This document shows, in pieces, positions 9,065 through 16,550 of a DNA stretch of 22,653 nt. Location of the stretch: positions 1-22,653 of the forward strand of contig CAZLXM010000065.1 in the NCBI GenBank assembly GCA_964563105.1. Direction: 5' to 3'. The notes beneath the pieces were generated by a model. It was given only the letters and a program-made list of their open reading frames with translations. It had not been told where the DNA came from and searched no databases. A program made the translations under genes and the position numbers. The stretch's first letter is position 1; every line of letters begins with the position of its first letter. The DNA comes from CAYVTV01 sp964563105 (GTDB lineage Bacteria > Bacteroidota > Bacteroidia > Bacteroidales > GCA-2748055).

Positions 9065-9472
9065 TTTCTTAAAATGATCAGGTTTAAATTTGAAATAATT
9101 ATTAAAGTAATGTCAGTATTTTAATCAAATATCTTTTGTCAAAATCAATAATGATGGCTTTTTCATTGCATTTATTTTGTGTTAGCCTGCAATTCAGACT
9201 CACGAATAGCTTTATTTTTTCAGCAAATGAAAAATTTTATCTTTATCCTTAATTATGAGATATTACAATCAAATAATTTCAGGGAAAAATTGACTTAAAC
9301 ATTGATTTATTTTCTGTTATTATTATCTTTTTTAAAATATCTTCTTTTAAAAGACGAAGAAAATTATGTTATAATTATTAATAGCCGCACTAATAATTAT
9401 ACATCAAAGTTATCATATTTTCAGATTGAAAACTGATTGTGTCAGCTATTTGTTAAGTCTGTTGTGTTAAAA
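9065..9472. other. AT-rich intergenic region upstream of aspA
   Basis: 408 bases without a credible gene separate the enolase-family stop from the aspA start, both on the minus strand. The region holds the AT-rich hairpin listed separately (9370-9401). On the minus strand there is a TAACTTTG match to the -7 consensus at 9405-9412, but no TTTG at the right distance. A perfect 12-base palindrome (TCTTTTAAAAGA) occurs near 9344-9355. I see no riboswitch or RNA gene. Confidence 0.4.
9370..9401. terminator. AT-rich hairpin after the enolase-family gene (possible terminator)
   Basis: Perfect 11-base arms (TATAATTATTA at 9370-9380, TAATAATTATA at 9391-9401) enclose a 10-base loop containing GCCGC. 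It lies about 70-100 bases after the enolase-family stop on the minus strand, with a moderately T-rich run (AACATAATTTTCTTC) following on that strand. The stem has no G-C pair, so termination would be weak. It may separate the upstream genes from aspA. Confidence 0.35.
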
Positions 9473-10858
9473 TTATGAGTTGAACAGTTCTAAGTAGTGT
9501 TTTGATGATTTCAGGATGCCGGCGCTATTCTTATAAAAGCCTTCATCCAGATGATATAATCCATCTTTCGATTCTATCCATGGTCCATCAGGATAGGGAT
9601 GATAACTAACAAGGTCATCCCAGTTTACGTAATTCTGGTGCCCGTTTGATTCGAGCAGTCCCATTTCTTTCAGTCCCGGAAATGGGTCCAGCCTTGCAGC
9701 AACAGTTTTATTCCAGTCAACAAGAATAGGGGTACAGGTTAAGTCGGCCAGGAAACAAGGTATATTATTTTCCTGAGCGGCTTTAGCCATTCTCAGAGTC
9801 ATACTCAAAGTTTTTGCGGCTGATTTTAAGGCGATTGCCTGATATCCCATTTGTATCCTCTTAATTACGTCATCAGCTGTATGTGCGCTTTCATCTGCGG
9901 CAACTCTTACACCCAGGTCACCCACGAAAATATCAGCTTCTTCGGGGAAAGGTTCTTCTATAACTGCAATTTGATCAAGCATGCCGATCTTTTTGGCATG
10001 ATCAATCAATTTCATCAATGTTTCTTTTTTTTCGTATCTGCCGTTTGCGTCAAAATAATAAGGTATCTTACCGTTTAGAGTGTGAGGGGTTTCCCTATGC
10101 CCTATAAGTTTATGTATAGCTTCGATTCGTGCCATATCACCTTCCAGCATTTCATCCTGAGTACCCGGACGGCCAATTTTGATTTTCATAAAAAAGTATC
10201 CCTGATCAACAGCCTGGGTTATTTCCTCCAATGGAATTGCATATGCCATTAAAGGGACGTGAGCAACATATTTGTGTCTTCTGCCAAGTGCCTGCCTGTA
10301 TTCTGCAGGGATCATTTCATCAAAATTTCTAAATCCGTTTTCTTCCGCGTAAAGCATCCAAAGAGCATTGTCCAGTGCAACCATGGCACTGAGGGTAAAG
10401 GTCTCTCTCAGATTTTTATTGTTTGTTAAAGATTGGCCGAAACGATGTACATCTTTCAATATTTCATCCTGGACTTCCATCGGATTGGTAAAAGTTTGGC
10501 CTTTTATTTTTTGAAGCGCATAATCGAGAGTTTTTACCAATAACATATTTCCGTCATATTCTGTATGTGCTAAAAATACGTCGAGGTCACTCCATGCAAG
10601 GCACTGAGTTTGCAAACCAGCATGTCTTATTCCCGAAGCGCTTTCAATAAGTGCTGCTGTTACCCAAAATTCATTTTGATATATACCTTTAAATCCAAAG
10701 GGACGAATAAGAGCTTCCCTCTCAAAACTGGTTTTCACGGATCTGATGGTAATATTTTTAGGTGATTTGCTGCAGGAAGACATTATTGACGGAAGAGCCC
10801 CTGTTAGTCCAGCGGCTCCGGCAATAGATGATTTAATAAATGACCTTCTTGTTATCAT
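9473..10858 (-). CDS. Tat-exported lipoprotein of the enolase superfamily (muconate-lactonizing-enzyme-like)
   Basis: A 461-residue protein. The N-terminus has a twin-arginine signal (TRRSFIK, residues 3-9), an Ala/Gly-rich hydrophobic stretch and a lipobox-like MSSC, so it is probably Tat-exported and lipid anchored. The C-terminal two thirds is an enolase-superfamily barrel of the muconate lactonizing enzyme subgroup: Lys225-x-Lys227 in MKIKIG, metal ligands Asp270 (FDANGRY), Glu301/Glu302 (VIEEPF) and Asp322 (AADES), and Lys345 on a later strand (AIALKSAAK). All residues needed to take a proton from the carbon next to a carboxylate and stabilise the enolate on Mg2+ are therefore in place. 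Subgroup members include dipeptide epimerases, cycloisomerases and o-succinylbenzoate synthases, which are normally cytoplasmic. The substrate is unknown. Neighbouring genes suggest a sugar acid or similar exported chemistry. A promoter candidate lies just upstream. Confidence 0.85.
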   Translation of the reverse strand: MITRRSFIKSSIAGAAGLTGALPSIMSSCSKSPKNITIRSVKTSFEREALIRPFGFKGIYQNEFWVTAALIESASGIRHAGLQTQCLAWSDLDVFLAHTEYDGNMLLVKTLDYALQKIKGQTFTNPMEVQDEILKDVHRFGQSLTNNKNLRETFTLSAMVALDNALWMLYAEENGFRNFDEMIPAEYRQALGRRHKYVAHVPLMAYAIPLEEITQAVDQGYFFMKIKIGRPGTQDEMLEGDMARIEAIHKLIGHRETPHTLNGKIPYYFDANGRYEKKETLMKLIDHAKKIGMLDQIAVIEEPFPEEADIFVGDLGVRVAADESAHTADDVIKRIQMGYQAIALKSAAKTLSMTLRMAKAAQENNIPCFLADLTCTPILVDWNKTVAARLDPFPGLKEMGLLESNGHQNYVNWDDLVSYHPYPDGPWIESKDGLYHLDEGFYKNSAGILKSSKHYLELFNS

Positions 10859-10893
10859 TGTGATAAATGCTTAAGTAGTTGAAGAGAAATAAA

Positions 10894-11040
10894 AAGTGAC
10901 GGGGAAGATGATCAATATGCAAATTTAAATGTGGCAGTTTCATACAAAATGTGTTTATTCTAACGTATCAGCATTATAATCTATCTGTTATGCCCAAATA
11001 TCCTTTTTACATTCTATTTATAATCCTCTCCCCGTCACTT
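10894..11040. repeat. 147-base element bounded by a 12-base perfect inverted repeat
   Basis: AAGTGACGGGGA at 10894-10905 is the exact reverse complement of 11029-11040. The arms are much more GC-rich than the surrounding intergenic DNA and are separated by 123 bases. The element fills most of the gap between the second Gfo/Idh/MocA gene and the enolase-family gene. On the minus strand the distal arm is followed by TTTTTATTT, and the inner part holds the promoter candidate at 10920-10948. It could be a long-range RNA stem, a degenerate miniature mobile element or a paired regulator site. Confidence 0.6.
10920..10948 (-). promoter_or_regulatory. Candidate Bacteroidota promoter for the enolase-family gene
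   Basis: On the minus strand TAAATTTG at 10920-10927 matches the -7 consensus TAnnTTTG exactly and is followed by C. A TTTG lies upstream at 10945-10948, but the spacer is 17 bases rather than the usual 19-21. The box is 62 bases before the start codon, giving a leader of about 50-55 bases. The first arm of the inverted repeat, as transcribed, would lie before this promoter and the second inside the leader. Confidence 0.45.
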
Positions 11041-11069
11041 GTTCACAGTTGCATATTATTTAGATGACC

Positions 11070-12482
11070 CTACAACTTCCAGGGCTTACGATATTCATAA
11101 TGTAAAAGCTTATTTGCTTCTTCAGAGTTGGTAAAGACTTCTTTATCAGCATCCCATTTCAACATCTGATTAACCTGCAGAGATATGGTTGCCAGATGGG
11201 CTAAATTGGTTGAAAGATGTCCTTCTTCGATAGTTACAATAGGTTTTTGTCTTGTTTTTACACAATCGAGGAAGTTTCGGACCAGATTTGCGCCGGGATT
11301 TGAATATGTGCCATCAACCAGTTTCCCTTTTTCTCCGCTTGCCATATTAAAATCTTCTCCTTCCATAAGTTTATCCCAGGTTTGGAATTGGCCTTTTGAG
11401 GTGGGAACAATTTTATAATCATTTGAATTACCGGCATACAAAGTGCCATGTGTCCCCCTGAATTCAATCATACCTTGAGGGGTAAACCTGCCCGAACTGG
11501 CTTCAAGCATGCTAAATACAGCAATAACACCTGAAGGGAATTCAAATATTGTCTGCATTGTATCTGGTATCGTTCTGTCATCATCAATAACATAGTTTCC
11601 GCCCAGAGAAGTAACAGAAACAGGTGCCTTTTCATTCAACAGCCATCTGATAAGGTCAAGAGAATGGACACCATTGTTTAGGACCTGGTTATCATATTCT
11701 TCCCACCAGCGAAATAGATAGGGTGCAATATTATACTGATAAGGACGATAAGGTTTTGGGCCAAGCCACATATCCCAGTTAAAGTCTTTTGGAGGATTTT
11801 CGGGTTTAAGTTTCCCGATACCTTTGGGGTACATATTGGAAACATGGCTTCCGCTTGCGTAAGTGATCTTTCCGATTTTTCCGGCAGGTACTTCTTTGGC
11901 TAATCTTTGCCAGGTACTGGATCCTCTGCGATTAAGGCTTATTGCTGCTATTTGGTTGCTTTTTTTCCATGCATTTATCATAGCCCTTCCTTCAACAATA
12001 CTTTTAGCAAGAGGTTTTTCTACAAATACGTCCTTTCCTGCCTTGAATGCATCAATAGTTTGAAGGGCATGCCAGTGATCGGGAGTTCCTATGTATACAG
12101 CATCTATGGTTTTATCATCCAATAATTTACGATAATCAGAATACCTTCCTGTTTTATTTGAAAAGTTTTCTCCCATTTTGGGTATCTGTTGCGGAGTGGC
12201 TTCAATATAACGCGGATTAACTTTAGATCTGTCACGTGTAATGTATGGCTCATACACATCACATAAAGCTGCAACTTCACAATCAGGTTCATTCATGAAT
12301 TCATGCATGACCTGGGTACCTCTGTTCCCAACACCAATAAAACCTACTCTGACTCTGTCATTTGCTCCCAGGATCCTTGAGTAGCTACTGGCGCTGACCC
12401 CTGATGTTCCAATAGTTACACCGGCTGCTGCCATGCCTGTTTTTGAAAGAAATTCTCGACGTGATTCTTTTTTCTTTTTCAT
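11070..12482 (-). CDS. Tat-exported Gfo/Idh/MocA family oxidoreductase
   Basis: A 470-residue protein. A lysine-rich start is followed by a twin-arginine motif (SRREFLSK, residues 7-14) and an Ala/Gly/Val hydrophobic stretch, indicating Tat export; there is no lipobox Cys, so the mature form is probably soluble in the periplasm. The Rossmann fold begins with VRVGFIGVGNRGTQV and has the family signatures PDHWHALQTI and VFVEKPLAK (Lys156). The C-terminal domain holds NNGVHSLDLIRW with His273, so the Lys/His pair is kept. A Trp-rich stretch (FNWDMWLGPKPYRPY and FRWWEEYDNQ) lies before it, typical of the exported group common in Bacteroidota and Planctomycetota. Role: probable NAD(P)-dependent redox step on a sugar or glycoside, substrate unknown. 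It follows the ceramidase-like gene by 145 bases on the same strand and is likely part of the same transcription unit. GH109-type glycosidases share this fold, so hydrolysis via a redox step is an alternative. Confidence 0.88.
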   Translation of the reverse strand: MKKKKESRREFLSKTGMAAAGVTIGTSGVSASSYSRILGANDRVRVGFIGVGNRGTQVMHEFMNEPDCEVAALCDVYEPYITRDRSKVNPRYIEATPQQIPKMGENFSNKTGRYSDYRKLLDDKTIDAVYIGTPDHWHALQTIDAFKAGKDVFVEKPLAKSIVEGRAMINAWKKSNQIAAISLNRRGSSTWQRLAKEVPAGKIGKITYASGSHVSNMYPKGIGKLKPENPPKDFNWDMWLGPKPYRPYQYNIAPYLFRWWEEYDNQVLNNGVHSLDLIRWLLNEKAPVSVTSLGGNYVIDDDRTIPDTMQTIFEFPSGVIAVFSMLEASSGRFTPQGMIEFRGTHGTLYAGNSNDYKIVPTSKGQFQTWDKLMEGEDFNMASGEKGKLVDGTYSNPGANLVRNFLDCVKTRQKPIVTIEEGHLSTNLAHLATISLQVNQMLKWDADKEVFTNSEEANKLLHYEYRKPWKL

Positions 12483-12627
12483 TGCACTTGAATTAAATTT
12501 GGTTAATTAACTGATTATATGCATTTAATGTGAGTAAGATTCTGATTTGTATCCTTATTTTTTTCTTTGTCAAATCATTTTGAAGTTTTAATAAAACGAA
12601 AAATTTAATAAAAATTATTTTTTAAAA

Positions 12628-14136
12628 TTATAATTTCCTTATGATTTCCAATGCCCTTTCTTCAAATATTTTTTGCCATGCAGGGTCTAAGCCTGATAAT
12701 GATACCTCATAGGCAGCTCCTTTATATGCATCACGGTCAGGTGCATAACCTACATTGCCATTAGTATAGCCTGTAACGAAAGTATGCGGATATGGGGATG
12801 CATTTTTGATATTTAATCCAATCTGTGAGAAAATATCACCCGGGAATGAAATTAACACGAAATCTCCAATTTTTAATCCGGTAATTTCTGCGTAATAAGG
12901 ATCTTGAGTTTTAATGTTTCTGAGATTTGAAAGATTTGCTTCGGTTAAAATCAATTCTTCCATTTTATAAATAGAATTGAGATATTTTTCCATATCATTT
13001 TTGTTTTCATTATCCATCCTTTCAAAGTCATTTATTCCGATATTTTCTTCCTGCATATATCTATATGCATAATCTGATGGAAATTGGGGGGACATCATAT
13101 ATTTTATATAAAGTGGAAGGAAAGACTTAAAGTTTAGTTTAGTTCCGGCTCCAAGTGACCCGCATCCCTGGCCTTTAAAAAAGTCGAGAATATTTTCTCT
13201 TTTTGCTTCCAATATTTCAATTTGTTGTTGCACATCAGTTCTTGCCGGTAGTTGTAATTCCTCAGTAATAATTTTGATATTTGCATCTTTTTTTGGTGTT
13301 ATTTTTCTCCAGGCTTCCAATGTGCTCAATCCTAATATATTTCCATGCATTTCATCCTGTTTGGGAGCATTTACATCTTTATAAAGGATGGGAGTAATAT
13401 CGCCTGCAAAGCCTTGCTGAAACAAAGCCATTGCCCCATTCCCAATAGTTTCTTCAATCAGCTTTGATGCAAATCCTACAAAACCTGCCGTAACACCTCT
13501 GTTGGGAACTCCGGTATAATTATGACATGCAAAATTATACACTAATGCCAAAGGTTCACCATTGATTTTATCTATACGCAATATGCCAATTTCAGGATCA
13601 AAAGGTCCGGCAATATTTTTTATCAGCTCATCCCTGGGTTCAGGCGTAGCACGACGTATTGTCCATTCCCTGCCATCCTCAAGTAGTAATCGCCTGTTCA
13701 TGGTAATTCGCTCTTCTATTCCTGCACCTGCACCAATTTTTACCGGCACAAGTTTCACAGATGCTTCTTTTACTGCTATAACTATTCTGTCAGCATAGTT
13801 ATCAGCCAATTGATTTTGAACCCAATGTGCATGACTTGCGGTAATTATAATATTGTTCCTGTTGATTTTCAACTCACTTTCAATTTTTGTTTTTAATTCA
13901 TTTACAAATGGATTATTAACATAAAGGATATCCACTGTTATGATCACTATTCTGGTTTTATTATCATCCAGCACTAATACTTTTGCATATAATGAATCAT
14001 TAACAAAAACGCTTGCATTATCTTTGGTAATATTAGCCTTAGAGATCCCTGCACGTATGGCTGCTCCGGATATTCCCTGATTAATGGCCAGTATTAATAA
14101 GACAGTCATGAAATGTATAAACCTGAACTTTTTCAT
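12628..14136 (-). CDS. Exported neutral/alkaline-ceramidase-like hydrolase
   Basis: A 502-residue protein with a Sec signal peptide (about residues 1-25, ending near ISGA-A) and the neutral/alkaline non-lysosomal ceramidase fold: RAGISKANIT opening, LYAKVLVLDD, IVIITVDILYVN, the His pair His102/His104 in TASHAHW, His205 in NFACHN, and GFAGDITP near residues 243-249. True neutral ceramidases read about THTHSGP in the first metal motif and GDVSPN around the nucleophilic Ser. Here the corresponding parts are SHAHWVQ and GDITPI, with Thr248 in place of the Ser. The protein is also shorter than typical ceramidases (roughly 650-760 residues) and lacks an evident C-terminal immunoglobulin-like domain. 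The metal site may be intact but ceramide hydrolysis is doubtful; an amide or ester linked to the sugar substrate of this locus is possible. It follows the first Gfo/Idh/MocA gene by 118 bases. Confidence 0.8.
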   Translation of the reverse strand: MKKFRFIHFMTVLLILAINQGISGAAIRAGISKANITKDNASVFVNDSLYAKVLVLDDNKTRIVIITVDILYVNNPFVNELKTKIESELKINRNNIIITASHAHWVQNQLADNYADRIVIAVKEASVKLVPVKIGAGAGIEERITMNRRLLLEDGREWTIRRATPEPRDELIKNIAGPFDPEIGILRIDKINGEPLALVYNFACHNYTGVPNRGVTAGFVGFASKLIEETIGNGAMALFQQGFAGDITPILYKDVNAPKQDEMHGNILGLSTLEAWRKITPKKDANIKIITEELQLPARTDVQQQIEILEAKRENILDFFKGQGCGSLGAGTKLNFKSFLPLYIKYMMSPQFPSDYAYRYMQEENIGINDFERMDNENKNDMEKYLNSIYKMEELILTEANLSNLRNIKTQDPYYAEITGLKIGDFVLISFPGDIFSQIGLNIKNASPYPHTFVTGYTNGNVGYAPDRDAYKGAAYEVSLSGLDPAWQKIFEERALEIIRKL

Positions 14137-14254
14137 GATAAATTATTTTAATTTTTATTTACACAAAGATGTATATAACATGGAAAAAGCTTTTTCAATC
14201 CAGTTTATTTAAGATATATTTTTTTGGAAAAGGAAATTTAAAAAGGTTTATTTT

Positions 14255-15310
14255 TTACAGTTTTAACCTTCCTTTTGCATTTTGGGCTTTGAGCATAACT
14301 TTTTCAATTTTCACTGCCTTCCCATTATTTTTCAAACTTTCATCTGCCGCTTCCATAAAGGCCAATACTTCCAAGGTTTCTTCAGGCCTGACCGGGACTA
14401 TTCCTGTTGAAAAAAAGTCAATCATTTGTTTATATGCTTCGTTGACTTCACTTTTAAGTTCTTCACTATCTTTTTCAAGTCTTATTATTCCTTTTTCACC
14501 ATATGCAGTTCCGCCCGTTCCCCGTTTACCTGTACGCATCGCCCTGTTAACGCCCAGTCTGTTTTCAGGCCATGTACCTATGGATATATCTGTATCATCG
14601 TTAAAAACTCTTACTACACTTTCACATCCTGTACCCATTATGGAACATAAAGCTTCAACTCCATGGATCCCATACCAAAAGAGTGTCGGATGAGTTTTTT
14701 CAATGGGTGAAGGCCCATATACATCTGCACCTATTACTTTTCCAATCTTCCCGTTTGCCAGTTCTTTATTGATATGGTTAAATCTTGCATTTGAACATGA
14801 ATAAACTGGAACATTAAAATGGCTGGCTGCAGCAAAAATATCCATTCCATCTTTTAGTGATGCAGCAAGGGGTTTATCAATGTACATTCTCTTTCCTGCT
14901 TTAAAAACCGGAATAGCTTGTTCCAGGTGTCGGCGGCCGTCATTGGTAACCATAAAAATTGCATCTGTTTTATCAATAAGCTCATCAAGAGATTTAACGA
15001 TCTCAACACCAAGATTTTTCATATCCTCCGTATAGCCGGGAACTCTGCTAACACTGCTTTGTATATCATGACTTCCTTTTGGATAGGCGGCAACTACCCT
15101 GTACCCCCTATAAGCCGGATGGGCTGCAGGATTATTTATGACCTGTGTAAACGCTACAGCATGAGACCCGTCAAGTCCGATGATCCCTATTCTTTTTCCT
15201 TCCTGAACATTTTCTACGCTAAACTTTGGAAAAGCCTTAGCGGATATTCCAATGCCAATACCAGCGAGGGTGCTTATTTTTGTGAATTTTCGGCGATTGA
15301 TTTTTGTCAT
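14255..15310 (-). CDS. Tat-exported Gfo/Idh/MocA family oxidoreductase with atypical nucleotide loop
   Basis: A 351-residue protein when started at the ATG at 15308-15310; an in-frame TTG eight codons earlier is less likely. The chosen start puts the twin-arginine motif (NRRKFTK) at residues 5-11, the normal place, followed by a short hydrophobic stretch with AKAF. The Rossmann strand is KRIGIIGLDGSHAVAF: the usual GxGxxG loop reads GLDGSH, as in a recognised subset of the family. The Glu-Lys-Pro motif is Asp-Lys-Pro (YIDKPLAA, Lys146), and His216 lies in YGIHGVEAL, so Lys and His are kept. C-terminal segments with GTGGTAYGEKGIIRL and PEETLEVLAFMEAAD are typical of the family. This is the first gene of the minus-strand block, about 90 bases behind a strong promoter match. 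Substrate unknown. Confidence 0.88.
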   Translation of the reverse strand: MTKINRRKFTKISTLAGIGIGISAKAFPKFSVENVQEGKRIGIIGLDGSHAVAFTQVINNPAAHPAYRGYRVVAAYPKGSHDIQSSVSRVPGYTEDMKNLGVEIVKSLDELIDKTDAIFMVTNDGRRHLEQAIPVFKAGKRMYIDKPLAASLKDGMDIFAAASHFNVPVYSCSNARFNHINKELANGKIGKVIGADVYGPSPIEKTHPTLFWYGIHGVEALCSIMGTGCESVVRVFNDDTDISIGTWPENRLGVNRAMRTGKRGTGGTAYGEKGIIRLEKDSEELKSEVNEAYKQMIDFFSTGIVPVRPEETLEVLAFMEAADESLKNNGKAVKIEKVMLKAQNAKGRLKL

Positions 15311-15563
15311 ATAGCAAAAATTTGAATTAAACAAAATTTGACTGCATGGAATAATAAATGATACTGAGTTTAAACCTGAGTATTAAACAGTCAATAGACA
15401 AATATACTATGAGCCCATATAAAACACAAATGTTATTTTTTGTTTATAAATGAAATTTAAAATCAGCTTGAAATATTTTTGCTTTTAATGATTTTATCAT
15501 TATTAAACATTTTATAACTCAATAATTTATCTAATTTCGTATATCAATTTATTTTTTTAAAAT
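15311..15563. other. Divergent promoter region
   Basis: 253 bases separate the divergent oxidoreductase and threonine dehydrogenase genes. The minus-strand promoter at 15399-15430 is described separately. For the plus strand, TAATTTCG at 15532-15539 is one base off the -7 consensus and 24 bases before the start codon, but no TTTG lies at the right distance upstream, so it is only a weak candidate. Confidence 0.45.
15399..15430 (-). promoter_or_regulatory. Bacteroidota-type promoter of the minus-strand accessory block
   Basis: On the minus strand TTTG (15427-15430) is followed after exactly 20 bases by TATATTTG (15399-15406). This is a full match to the TTTG-N19-21-TAnnTTTG pattern recognised by the primary sigma factor of Bacteroidota. 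Transcription would begin roughly 7 bases further on, near 15392, giving a leader of about 80 bases before the oxidoreductase ATG. Confidence 0.7.
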
Positions 15564-16550
15564 ATGGACAGAATTCTTGTTATCGGAGCAGCCGGTCAAA
15601 TTGGAAGTGAACTTGTAATTGAACTCAGAAAAATATATGGCAGTGAGAATGTTTTTTCAACTGATATAAGGTATGCATCTATGGATATAGTCCAGGGTGG
15701 CCCTTACCAGGTACTTGATGTTATGGATGATAAGCAATTAATCCATTTTATTATACGCAATAAGATAAATCAAATTTATCATCTTGCAGCAGTACTGTCG
15801 GGAAATGCAGAAAAACTGCCAACACAGGCATGGCATATAAATATGAACAGTCTGATGAATGTTTTGGAAATTGCCAAAATGGTTGAAGATGTTAAAAAAG
15901 TATTTTGGCCCAGTTCTATTGCTGTTTTTGGGCCCAGTACACCCCGCCATAATACCCCTCAGCTAACCGTTATGGAACCAATTACAGTGTATGGAGTTTC
16001 AAAACTGGCCGGAGAACGCTGGTGTAATTATTATCATTCAAAATATGGACTTGATGTACGCAGCTTGCGCTATCCGGGATTAGTCAGCTATAAAACTGAA
16101 GCCGGAGGCGGAACAACAGATTATGCTGTGGAAATTTTTTATGAGGCGATTCGAAAAGGATCTTATGATTGTTTTTTATCAAAAAATACAAGGTTACCTT
16201 TGTTATTTATGCCTGATGCCATTAAAGCCACAATTAATCTTATGGAAGCAGAAAAATCAAAGATATCGGTTCATAGCAGCTATAATCTTGGCGGATTCAG
16301 CGTAACCCCGGATGATATTTACCAGGAAATAAAAAAATTTATTCAGGGCTTCAAAATAAATTATAATCCTGACTTCAGACAGGATATAGCCGACAGTTGG
16401 CCTGAAAGCATCGATGATTCTGTTGCCCGGAATGATTGGGGCTATAATTATAAGTATGATTTGTTTAAAATGACTGAAATTATGTTGTTTGAAATAAAAA
16501 AGAAAATTGGGTATAAAGACAATGATAAAAATCTTAAAATTCAAATATAA
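15564..16550 (+). CDS. L-threonine 3-dehydrogenase, short-chain (epimerase-like) type
   Basis: A 328-residue cytoplasmic enzyme oxidising L-threonine to 2-amino-3-ketobutyrate with NAD+. It belongs to the NAD-dependent epimerase/dehydratase group of extended short-chain dehydrogenases, not the zinc-dependent Tdh of E. coli. The N-terminal dinucleotide motif is VIGAAGQIGSEL. Other signs are HLAAVLSG, the WPSSIAVFG strand with Ser117/Ser118, and the catalytic Tyr143-x-x-x-Lys147 in VYGVSK. Further family marks are RSLRYPGLVSY, GGGTTDYAVEIF, LPLLFMPDAIKATINLM and YNLGGFSVTP. Length and motifs match the Flavobacterium-type threonine dehydrogenase. Its stop overlaps the start of the next gene by one base (TAATG), which couples it to 2-amino-3-ketobutyrate CoA ligase and strongly supports the function. 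Confidence 0.95.
   Translation: MDRILVIGAAGQIGSELVIELRKIYGSENVFSTDIRYASMDIVQGGPYQVLDVMDDKQLIHFIIRNKINQIYHLAAVLSGNAEKLPTQAWHINMNSLMNVLEIAKMVEDVKKVFWPSSIAVFGPSTPRHNTPQLTVMEPITVYGVSKLAGERWCNYYHSKYGLDVRSLRYPGLVSYKTEAGGGTTDYAVEIFYEAIRKGSYDCFLSKNTRLPLLFMPDAIKATINLMEAEKSKISVHSSYNLGGFSVTPDDIYQEIKKFIQGFKINYNPDFRQDIADSWPESIDDSVARNDWGYNYKYDLFKMTEIMLFEIKKKIGYKDNDKNLKIQI

Noticed and set aside
12285..12306. Palindromic CATGAATTCATG within the second Gfo/Idh/MocA gene
   Set aside because: It lies inside conserved coding sequence and is explained by codons for a Met-His-Glu-Phe stretch.
14183..14196. Palindrome GAAAAAGCTTTTTC between the first oxidoreductase and the ceramidase-like gene
   Set aside because: There is no loop and no clear T tract; short A/T-rich palindromes are expected by chance in this DNA.
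14169..14693. A 174-codon open reading frame on the plus strand opposite the first Gfo/Idh/MocA gene
   Set aside because: It is antisense to a gene with intact family motifs, has no recognisable domain and a composition rich in Ser/Phe/Leu typical of reverse-strand shadows.
15311..15334. An eight-codon N-terminal extension of the oxidoreductase from a TTG
   Set aside because: The ATG at 15308-15310 puts the twin-arginine motif at the normal distance from the N-terminus.
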